A DNA stretch of 7,916 nt from Acidobacteriota bacterium (GTDB lineage: Bacteria > Acidobacteriota > Vicinamibacteria > Vicinamibacterales > SCN-69-37). Every line of letters starts with the position of its first letter. Within the stretch, counting starts at the first letter, position 1. The notes under the pieces are model-generated. The model had not been told where the DNA came from, did no database searches, and saw nothing but the letters and a program-made list of their open reading frames with translations. The stretch lies in contig JAKALV010000148.1 of assembly GCA_021824055.1 (NCBI GenBank), positions 1-7,916 on the forward strand, written 5' to 3'. This document shows positions 1 through 5,824 of the stretch, one piece after another. Both the position numbers and the translations under genes were made by a program.

Positions 1-803
1 CCGGTGGTGGCCCCGCACGTGACGAGCCGCCCACCCACCGCCAGACTCTTCACGCTCTTCTCGAATGTGGCGACACCGACATGTTCGACGACGATATCCA
101 CGCCGCGGTTCGCGGTGAGCCGTCGGACTTCCGCCGTGATGTCCTGCCGGTAGTGATCGATCACCTCGACGGCGCCGATCTCGCGCGCGCGCGCCATCTT
201 GACGTCGCCGCCGGCCGTGGCGAAAACGCGCGCGCCTTTGGCCTTGGCGATCTGGATGGCGGCCTGTCCCACCCCGCTGCCGGCCGCGATCACCAGCACG
301 GTGTCACCCGCGCCGACGCCCGCGAGCGTCACCAGCATGTGCCACGCCGTCACGAACGTGAGCGGAAACGCCGAGGCGGTGATGAAATCGATCTCGGGCG
401 GAATGGGAATCAGGCTGGACACCGGCACGGTGATGAGCTCCGCGTAGCCCCCCGCCGACTGGTAGCCGAGCACGTCGTACTTCCGACAGCGGTTCTCGCG
501 GCCGGCCTGGCACGCATCGCAGCGTCCGCAACTGAGCCCGGGCTGCAGCATGACGCGCGTGCCCGGCGCCACGCTCGACTCACCGTTCATCGACACCACT
601 TCGCCCGCAACGTCGGCACCCGAGATGTGCGGCAGCGGAATCTGCACGCGGTCCAGCCCGCGCCGCTGCCAGATATCCAGGTGATTCAGCGCGCAGGCCC
701 GCACGCGCACCAACGCCCAGCCGGGCGGCACGACCGGATCGGGCGCATCTTCGTAGCGGAACACTTCGGGACCACCGTGAACGTGAAACCGCGCGGCTTT
801 CAT
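1..803 (-). CDS. Zinc-binding MDR-family oxidoreductase (quinone oxidoreductase/alcohol dehydrogenase-like), 3' end missing
   Basis: The 267 visible codons from the ATG at 801-803 encode a medium-chain dehydrogenase/reductase, expected to be a cytosolic NAD(P)H-dependent oxidoreductase of unknown substrate. The N-terminal GroES-like catalytic domain covers about residues 1-125. It contains ALNHLDIW (38-45) and HISGAD (59-64), typical of the quinone oxidoreductase-like branch rather than the GHE motif of classical alcohol dehydrogenases. Cys92, Cys95, Cys98 and Cys106 form the structural-zinc lobe. The Rossmann fold begins near residue 167, with the AAGSGVG dinucleotide loop at 173-179. The family is usually about 330-345 aa, so some 70 C-terminal residues lie beyond base 1. 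It follows the M16 pair by 24 nt on the same strand and may be read with it, although no strong Shine-Dalgarno is visible. Subfamily and substrate cannot be set from sequence alone. Confidence 0.9.
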   Translation of the reverse strand, partial: MKAARFHVHGGPEVFRYEDAPDPVVPPGWALVRVRACALNHLDIWQRRGLDRVQIPLPHISGADVAGEVVSMNGESSVAPGTRVMLQPGLSCGRCDACQAGRENRCRKYDVLGYQSAGGYAELITVPVSSLIPIPPEIDFITASAFPLTFVTAWHMLVTLAGVGAGDTVLVIAAGSGVGQAAIQIAKAKGARVFATAGGDVKMARAREIGAVEVIDHYRQDITAEVRRLTANRGVDIVVEHVGVATFEKSVKSLAVGGRLVTCGATT

Positions 804-827
804 AAAGACGAGTATTTCACTTCGGCC

Positions 828-2192
828 CTAAAACTCAGGCGCCACGGTCTCTACAGGAAGCCCGAGCGCCTGGAGCTCATCCCGCCACTTCGGATCGCCG
901 ACGACCACCGTCACGAGCCGCGACGGATCAAGCCGGGCCGTGGCGGCGGCGAGCACGTCGGCCGCGTCCACCTGCTGCATCTTCGGCACGAACGTATCGA
1001 ACGTGTCGTCCGCGAGCCCGTACACGGCCAGTTGCGACAGCGCGCCGGAAAGCTGGCGCGGCGTTTCGAAACTGCGCGCGTACCCGCGCGTCAGCGACCC
1101 GCGCGCCAACTCGAGTTGCTCGCCGCCAAGCGGCTGCGTGGTGCGGACCGCCGCGAGGAGCGCGTGGATCTCGCGCACGCTGTCGGCCGTCTTGTCGCCC
1201 TGCACGCTGGTCTCGCACACGAACGTCCCGGCGCGCCGGTCCATATCGAACGCGGACCGCGCCCCGTAGGTATAGCCCAGCTGTTGCCGCAGGCGCTGGT
1301 TGAGCCGGCCGGAGAACGACCCGCCGAGCCCCGCGTTCAGCAGAACGATCGCGTGGTAATCGGGCGTGAGACGCGAAACGGCCAGATGGCCGATCCGAAT
1401 CTCCGACTGCGGCGCGCCCTCGCGTTCCACAAACAACACGCGCGGCGCGGCCGGCGCCGGCAGGGGCGCATCGCCCAGGCCGGCAGCATCCGAGGACGGC
1501 CCGGGCCACGCGCCAAACGCGTCGGCCGCAATCGACACCAGATCCTCATGGCGCACATCGCCCGCGGCGAGCAGCGTCACGCGTGACGCCGCGAACCGGC
1601 GCGCATAGTGCGCGCGCACGTCATCGATCGTCACGCGCGACACGCTCGCCGACGTGCCGAGGCCGGCATGCCCGTACCCGTGCGCGCCGTACACGGTCGC
1701 CGCAAACACCCGCTCGGCCGCGGCCGACGGCGATCGCCGCAACTGCTGCAATCGGCTGAGGCGCAATTCGCGGACGCGCGTGAGATCCGGCTCCTGCAAG
1801 TGCGGCGTCGCGACCACATCCGCCAGCACGCGCACGGCCGCATCGAGATGACGCCGCACGGTCCACAGCCGCGCCGACGTCGCGTCCGGCCCCGCATGCA
1901 TATCGAGCGACGCGCCCAGATCCGCCAGCGCTTCGGCCAGCGCGATCGAGTCACGGCCGCCGGCGCCTTCGTCCAGCAGATCGGCCGTGATCGAGGTGAG
2001 GCCCGGCAGATCGGCGGGATCATCGACGGTGCCGGCGTCGATCACGACCGACATGGCCACCACCGGCAACGCGGTGTGCGGCAGCGTCCACACGCAGAGA
2101 CCGCTCGACAGCACCGACCGCTCGATGCGCGGCAGTTGAATCGGCGCGGGCACCGCGACAGAGGGCGGAGTGAAACGCTCGGAGTTGCTCAT
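828..2192 (-). CDS. M16 family peptidase, non-catalytic (R/Y) subunit
   Basis: This is a 454-aa protein with the two-domain layout of M16B peptidases. The HxxEH zinc motif is absent: the corresponding helix reads LTSITADLLDEGAG, so the chain should not bind catalytic zinc. The C-terminal half keeps the family's substrate-binding pair in LRQQLGYTYGA, with Arg302 and Tyr309. This matches the division of labour known for heterodimeric M16 enzymes, such as the Sphingomonas SPH2681/SPH2682 pair and mitochondrial MPP alpha/beta, where one chain carries zinc and the other carries R/Y. The gene starts at an ATG overlapping the TGA of the catalytic-subunit gene (ATGA, 4 nt), preceded by a good GGAGG. 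No signal peptide is seen at the N terminus, so a cytosolic location is inferred. Substrate unknown. Confidence 0.93.
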   Translation of the reverse strand: MSNSERFTPPSVAVPAPIQLPRIERSVLSSGLCVWTLPHTALPVVAMSVVIDAGTVDDPADLPGLTSITADLLDEGAGGRDSIALAEALADLGASLDMHAGPDATSARLWTVRRHLDAAVRVLADVVATPHLQEPDLTRVRELRLSRLQQLRRSPSAAAERVFAATVYGAHGYGHAGLGTSASVSRVTIDDVRAHYARRFAASRVTLLAAGDVRHEDLVSIAADAFGAWPGPSSDAAGLGDAPLPAPAAPRVLFVEREGAPQSEIRIGHLAVSRLTPDYHAIVLLNAGLGGSFSGRLNQRLRQQLGYTYGARSAFDMDRRAGTFVCETSVQGDKTADSVREIHALLAAVRTTQPLGGEQLELARGSLTRGYARSFETPRQLSGALSQLAVYGLADDTFDTFVPKMQQVDAADVLAAATARLDPSRLVTVVVGDPKWRDELQALGLPVETVAPEF

Positions 2193-3493
2193 CGCACCTC
2201 CGACAGGCGCGAATCCGGCAACGCCAGATTCGCGCGGCCCTGCGGCACCACCGACAGCGCCACGGCGGTGTGCGGCGTGAGCCAGGCGGCCATCGCGTCC
2301 CGCACACCCGCGCGCGTCGCATCGAGGTACCGCCGCAGATCCGCGTCGAAGTAGTCAGGCCGGCCCAGGTACACCTGATACGCGTTGAGCTGATCCGACT
2401 TGCCGCCGAAATCACCCAGCGTCTGCAGGCGCGAAAGAAACGTCGCTTCCGCCTGGGCCTGTTCGCGGATCAGTTCCGCCTCGGTGGGCCCGGTCGCGGC
2501 CATCGACGACAGCGCGTCGATGAGCGCGCCGTGTACTTCCTCCAGCGAATGACCGGGCGCCGCCGTGGCCGTGATCTGGAACATGCCCTGCAGTTCACGC
2601 GAGCCCTGTGACGCGCCGAGTTCCGCGACGATGCGCGCATCGTGCACCAGCGTGCGGTACAGGCGTGACGTCTTGCCGTTGGCCAGCATGTCGGCGGCCA
2701 GATCCAGTTCCGCGTCGCCTGCCGCGAACAGCGCCGGGCTGGGCCACGCGAGATACAGGCGCGGCAATTCGACGCGATCCTCGAGCATGAGCCGCTGCGG
2801 CGGCGCCGACATCGGCGGCGCGACCACCGGCGCGACCGCCGGTCCCGGGGGAATATCGCCGAAGAGGCGTTCCACCAGGCGGAACACCTGATCGGGCCGA
2901 ACGTCGCCGGCCACGACCAGCGAGGCATTGCCCGGATGGTAGAACCGCGCAAAGAACGCGCGCGCATCGTCCACGTTCATCGCGCTTAAGTCGGCCGGAT
3001 CGCCAATGACCGGCCAGCGGTACGGATGGCCTTCCTGGTGCATCGCATCCAGCATGGCGAAGTGCGCCAGCCCGTAGGGCCGGTTCTCGTAGCTCTGCCG
3101 GCGCTCGTTGAGGACGACGTCGCGCTGCGTGGTGAACCGCTCTTCGCTCAGAGCCGGCAGCAGCCAGCCCATGCGATCGGCCTCCATCCACAGCGCCAGT
3201 TCGAGCGCGCCCGTGGGCACCACTTCCCAGTAGTTGGTGCGATCGGAGCTCGTGGAACCGTTCAGCGTGCCCCCGGCGCGCTGCAGCGGCTCGAAAAATC
3301 CGCCGGTGACGTGCTCGGATCCTTCGAACATCACGTGCTCGAACAGATGCGCCAGGCCCGTGCGGCCGGGCTGTTCGTTCTTCGAACCGACGTGGTACCA
3401 CACGCTCACCGCCGCGATCGGCGTGTGATGGTCCTCATGCACGAGCACGGTCAGCCCGTTGGCGAGGGTCTGCTTCTCAAACGAGAGTTTCAC
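2189..3493 (-). CDS. M16 family zinc metallopeptidase, catalytic subunit
   Basis: This 434-aa protein begins at a GTG that shares its first base with the TAG stop of mrp (TAGTG, 1-nt overlap). The reading frame stays open upstream to about 4417, but that part is antisense-like overlap with mrp. Similarity to M16 begins only at KLSFEKQTLANGLTVLV, and the next in-frame ATG lies inside the motif region, so the GTG is the sensible start. The inverted zinc motif is His49-Leu-Phe-Glu52-His53, with the distal zinc ligand probably Glu130 in VVLNERRQ. The GTLNGSTSSDRTNYWE stretch (75-90) is typical of the family. The C-terminal half reads SRLYRTLVHDARIVAELG where the R/Y motif would be expected, so this pair is degenerate and must come from the partner encoded next. 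No signal peptide is visible. It should act as a heterodimeric oligopeptidase or processing protease; the substrate is unknown. Confidence 0.94.
   Translation of the reverse strand: MKLSFEKQTLANGLTVLVHEDHHTPIAAVSVWYHVGSKNEQPGRTGLAHLFEHVMFEGSEHVTGGFFEPLQRAGGTLNGSTSSDRTNYWEVVPTGALELALWMEADRMGWLLPALSEERFTTQRDVVLNERRQSYENRPYGLAHFAMLDAMHQEGHPYRWPVIGDPADLSAMNVDDARAFFARFYHPGNASLVVAGDVRPDQVFRLVERLFGDIPPGPAVAPVVAPPMSAPPQRLMLEDRVELPRLYLAWPSPALFAAGDAELDLAADMLANGKTSRLYRTLVHDARIVAELGASQGSRELQGMFQITATAAPGHSLEEVHGALIDALSSMAATGPTEAELIREQAQAEATFLSRLQTLGDFGGKSDQLNAYQVYLGRPDYFDADLRRYLDATRAGVRDAMAAWLTPHTAVALSVVPQGRANLALPDSRLSEVR
2197..2201 (-). promoter_or_regulatory. Ribosome binding site of the non-catalytic M16 gene
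   Basis: Reading on the minus strand, GGAGG lies four bases before the ATG at 2190-2192. It sits inside the last codons of the catalytic-subunit gene. It supports this start and suggests ribosomes can re-initiate or enter here, helping balance the two subunits. It is the clearest Shine-Dalgarno I found in the window. Confidence 0.75.
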
Positions 3494-4569
3494 TAGACGG
3501 CGGTGACGGGAATCACTTTGCGCGAGTACGACGCGATCGACACCTGCTGCGCCACGCGTTCGGCCGCCGCCACAAAAGCCTTGGCCGCCGGCGAATCCGG
3601 TTCGGCCATCACGATCGGCACGCCGTTGTCGCTGCCGCGGCGCACGGGTTCGTAGAGTGGCACGGCGCCCATGAACGGCACGTTCATCTGCAGCGCCAGC
3701 GCTTCGGCCCCGCCCTTGCCGAACAAGTCGCTTTCCCGGCCGCAGTCCGGGCACACGAAGTGGCTCATGTTCTCGAGGATGCCGATCACGGGGATGTTCA
3801 GCTTGCGATACATCGCGACGGCGCGCTTCGTGTCGGCGAGCGCGACGTTCTGCGGCGTCGACACCACCACGGCGCCGGCCACGGGCACGCTCTGGCTCAG
3901 GCTGAGCGCCACGTCGCCCGTGCCGGGCGGCATGTCGATGATGAGGTAGTCGATGTTCGACCAGCGCACCTCGCGGAAGAACTGCTGGATGGCGCCGTGC
4001 AGCATCGGACCGCGCCAGATCACGGGCGCGTCGTCGGGCGTGAGAAACGCCATCGACACCACTTGAATCCCGTAGCGCTCGGCCGGCACGATCTTGCCGT
4101 CGTCGGTGTGCAGTTCGGCGGACAACCCGAGCATCATGGGAATGTTCGGGCCGTAGAGGTCGCCGTCGATGATCGCGACCTTGCTGCCGAACTTCGACAG
4201 CGCGATCGCCAGGTTCACGGCCGCCGTTGTCTTGCCGACCCCGCCCTTGCCCGCGCCCACGGCGATGATGTTCTTCACGCCGTCCACCGGCTGGTTGTTG
4301 CCCTCGTGGCGCGACGCCGAGCGCACCTGCGCCGTCATCTCCACGTCCACGTGGCTCGCGCCAATCGCCATGACCGACGCGCGCGCCTGATCGCGCATGA
4401 GGTCTTTCACCGGGCACGCCGGCGTCGTCAACTCGATGACCAGCGCCACGCGGGTGCCGTCGATCTTCACGCTCTTCACGAAATTAAGGGCGACGATGTC
4501 CTTGTGCAGGTCGGGATCTTTCACGGCGCGCAGCGCGTCGAGCACCGCGGCTTCAGACAGTTGGGTCAT
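3493..4569 (-). CDS. mrp: Mrp/NBP35-family P-loop ATPase, Fe-S cluster carrier (ApbC-like), with DUF59 domain
   Basis: This 358-aa protein has an N-terminal DUF59/MIP18-type domain (about residues 4-85, with the characteristic TPACP at 49-53) followed by a MinD/ParA-type ATPase. The deviant Walker A is GKGGVGKT (107-114), the IIDGD loop is at 133-137, and the switch region is DMPPGTGD (212-219). Cys273-Pro-Asp-Cys276 near the C-terminal end is the conserved CxxC that binds a bridging [4Fe-4S] cluster between two subunits in this family. Known members bind and transfer Fe-S clusters to apoproteins in the cytosol. The ATG at 4567-4569 is chosen because family similarity begins at MTQLSEAAVLDALR. 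The frame is open upstream to 4677, but that extension resembles nothing in the family and runs into the intergenic repeat. It is the first gene of the block with the two M16 genes. Confidence 0.96.
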   Translation of the reverse strand: MTQLSEAAVLDALRAVKDPDLHKDIVALNFVKSVKIDGTRVALVIELTTPACPVKDLMRDQARASVMAIGASHVDVEMTAQVRSASRHEGNNQPVDGVKNIIAVGAGKGGVGKTTAAVNLAIALSKFGSKVAIIDGDLYGPNIPMMLGLSAELHTDDGKIVPAERYGIQVVSMAFLTPDDAPVIWRGPMLHGAIQQFFREVRWSNIDYLIIDMPPGTGDVALSLSQSVPVAGAVVVSTPQNVALADTKRAVAMYRKLNIPVIGILENMSHFVCPDCGRESDLFGKGGAEALALQMNVPFMGAVPLYEPVRRGSDNGVPIVMAEPDSPAAKAFVAAAERVAQQVSIASYSRKVIPVTAV

Positions 4570-4576
4570 GCACTCA

Positions 4577-4582
4577 ATTCTA
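4577..4582 (-). promoter_or_regulatory. Possible -10 element for mrp, compatible with a leaderless transcript
   Basis: On the minus strand TAGAAT matches TATAAT in five of six positions and stands in a short AT-rich patch just before mrp. Only seven bases separate it from the ATG, so initiation would fall at or next to the start codon. No convincing -35 is seen 17 bases upstream, and only a weak GAG could serve as a ribosome site. This is a weak prediction. Confidence 0.25.
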
Positions 4583-4658
4583 TCGAATCGACGCTCCTCA
4601 GTTCCGACGATCTCGACCGCCGAGCCGTTGGGGCCGAATTCAGTTCGGCGAAGTGTCG

Positions 4659-4814
4659 TCCACAGTTCAAGGTCCAACGTCCAACGTCACTCGTCTGTCC
4701 TCGGGTCCTGTCGGTCCCGGGGTCCTTGGTTCACGTGCACGTGCACATCGGACGAAGGACCAGCAGGACATGCGGACAACAGGTGACCTTGGACGTTGAA
4801 CCCTGAACCTTGGA
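4659..4814. repeat. Imperfect intergenic palindrome of about 156 bp (long inverted repeat)
   Basis: The arms 4671-4690 and 4783-4802 are reverse complements at 18 of 20 positions. The pairing continues outwards (4659-4670 with 4803-4814, 9 of 12) and inwards in blocks: GTCC at 4697-4700 with 4774-4777, GTCCTG at 4705-4710 with 4764-4769, and GGTCC at 4713-4717 with 4757-4761. The centre of the whole element falls within one base of a perfect 12-bp palindrome, CACGTGCACGTG (4732-4743). The left arm holds two tandem copies of the 7-mer GTCCAAC, and the right arm has related CTTGGAC/TTGAACC words. It lies between two co-directional gene blocks, 23 nt after the stop of the DUF4870-like gene and 89 nt before mrp. 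No transposase is nearby. It could be a REP- or MITE-like dispersed element, or a hairpin acting at the 3' end of the upstream message. Confidence 0.8.
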
Positions 4815-4837
4815 CCGGCGGGTGAACCCGGCTGTTT

Positions 4838-5182
4838 CTATCTAATCTGGCGTTCCGCCATGTCACCGACGTACGGCAGCTTGAAGCGCTGTCCTGTGAA
4901 CGCCTTGAACATCAGGACCAGCCACATGAGCGCCACGGCGAGGGAGAACAGCACGTTCAACAACCCGCCGACCAGCGGGAGGCTGCCCAGAATCAGCGCC
5001 ATCACCAGCACGCCCAGAAACGTCAGAGTGGACTGCATGGCGTGAAAACGGACGTACGGGTCCTTGCGCTCGACGATGAGGAACAGGATGCCGCTGAGAC
5101 AGCCGAACAGATACGCAAGCGCCGCCGCCAGATTGGCGTTGAGGCCCGTGCTGGACGCGGACGGCGTGGTCGAGCCCGTCAT
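4838..5182 (-). CDS. DUF4870-like small membrane protein
   Basis: This 114-aa protein has a short polar N terminus (1-15) and three predicted membrane segments (about 16-37, 52-70 and 72-92). The sequence ERKDPYVRFHAMQS (38-51) between the first two segments is the hallmark of the DUF4870 family, distantly related to Tic20-type membrane proteins. The C-terminal tail (FKLPYVGDMAERQ) is also typical. The molecular role of the family is not established. Its ATG overlaps the TGA of the preceding membrane-protein gene (ATGA) and there is no separate Shine-Dalgarno, which suggests translational coupling. It is the last gene of the block; the long palindrome follows 23 nt after its stop. Confidence 0.85.
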   Translation of the reverse strand: MTGSTTPSASSTGLNANLAAALAYLFGCLSGILFLIVERKDPYVRFHAMQSTLTFLGVLVMALILGSLPLVGGLLNVLFSLAVALMWLVLMFKAFTGQRFKLPYVGDMAERQIR

Positions 5183-5568
5183 GCCGACGGCCCCCGCACC
5201 GGCCGGCCAAAAGCCGCACGCGCGTCGTTATTCAGCAGCACCCAAAACGTGTAGACGCCGAGGGCGGTGCCAAACGGAATGATCAGGAGATTGGGGATGG
5301 CCAGCACGATGGCCCACATCCGGGCGCGTAACTCCAGCCGGCGAAGCCGCCGGCCTGTCGCGAACCACGCCAGACCGGCGCTGATCAGCAGCGCGCCGGG
5401 GATCGCCATGAGCCACACCGCCACGCGCGAGCCAGTGCCCATCGACCCGCCCACGGCCAACGCCGCATGGGTGCCGGCGGCCAGAATCACCAGCGAAAGT
5501 CCGGTCAGGACGCCGAAGACGCCCCACACCATGTGCAACAAGCCAAGCACGTCGATGTGGTGGCGCAT
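5179..5568 (-). CDS. Small integral membrane protein of unknown function
   Basis: This 129-aa hydrophobic protein shows membrane segments at about 7-31, 50-70 and 84-97, then one from about 98 to 112 that contains FGTALGVYTFWVLLN. A basic loop (72-83, GRRLRRLELRAR) separates the second and third segments and probably faces the cytoplasm. The short GTxxGxYTxWVLL pattern recurs in several uncharacterised bacterial membrane proteins; I do not recognise a named family with certainty. The ATG at 5566-5568 follows the zinc-ribbon gene by 16 nt, and the stop overlaps the start of the DUF4870-like gene. The tight spacing suggests the two membrane proteins are made together and may interact, which is an inference. 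Confidence 0.8.
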   Translation of the reverse strand: MRHHIDVLGLLHMVWGVFGVLTGLSLVILAAGTHAALAVGGSMGTGSRVAVWLMAIPGALLISAGLAWFATGRRLRRLELRARMWAIVLAIPNLLIIPFGTALGVYTFWVLLNNDARAAFGRPVRGPSA

Positions 5569-5584
5569 GATCCGCGCGTCGGAC

Positions 5585-5824
5585 TCAGCGCACGCCGAGC
5601 GAGACCATCAGCTCGCGACGCGTGGCGTCGTCGAGCACATCGAGATCGATGGTGTTGTCACACTCGTCGCACAGGACTTCAAAGAGCGCGGGACGCCCTT
5701 CTTCCTGCGGCGGCTGCATCTGGCCGGCCGTCACGCGCAGCAGGTGCATCTGCAGGGTCTTGACCAAGAAGTTCTCACTATTCCCGCAATTCGGACACGT
5801 CATCGAATGGAAAGTGTAACTCAC
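5585..5824 (-). CDS. Small double-CxxC zinc-ribbon protein
   Basis: This 79-aa acidic protein contains Cys10-Pro-Asn-Cys13-Gly and Cys52-Asp-Glu-Cys55, two knuckles about 38 residues apart that should form one zinc ribbon. The ribbon is followed by an acidic stretch (NTIDLDVLDD) and a short predicted helix. The GTG start overlaps the TGA of the helicase-nuclease gene (GTGA, 4 nt); an in-frame ATG at 5801-5803 would give a 72-aa form that still keeps both knuckles. Neither start has a clear Shine-Dalgarno, so coupling to the upstream gene is likely. The function is unknown. Zinc ribbons of this size may bind nucleic acid or protein, and placement directly behind a DNA-repair enzyme makes an accessory role possible but unproven. 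Confidence 0.8.
   Translation of the reverse strand: MSYTFHSMTCPNCGNSENFLVKTLQMHLLRVTAGQMQPPQEEGRPALFEVLCDECDNTIDLDVLDDATRRELMVSLGVR

Noticed and set aside
181..195. Alternating CG run resembling a Z-DNA tract or simple repeat
   Set aside because: It is short, lies in frame within MDR codons for Arg and Ala, and similar runs recur throughout this GC-rich coding sequence.
81..1586. A 501-codon open frame on the plus strand
   Set aside because: It lies antisense to the MDR and M16 genes. Its product is rich in Arg, His and Ala without any domain pattern, as expected for the reverse frame of high-GC coding sequence.
3494..4417. Upstream extension of the catalytic M16 frame to a 742-codon protein
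   Set aside because: The extension overlaps mrp out of frame and has shadow-frame composition. Family similarity starts only after the GTG at 3493.
4570..4677. 36-residue N-terminal extension of Mrp
   Set aside because: It has no family similarity, runs into the palindrome, and the DUF59 domain begins directly at the chosen ATG.
3760..4806. A 348-codon plus-strand open frame across mrp and the intergenic palindrome
   Set aside because: It is antisense to mrp, has Arg/His-rich composition and no recognisable motif, and its end is made of the repeat element.
4819..4834. Short CGGG/CCCG stem just after the DUF4870-like stop as an intrinsic terminator
   Set aside because: The stem is only four base pairs and no U-tract follows on the minus strand, so it does not qualify as a terminator.
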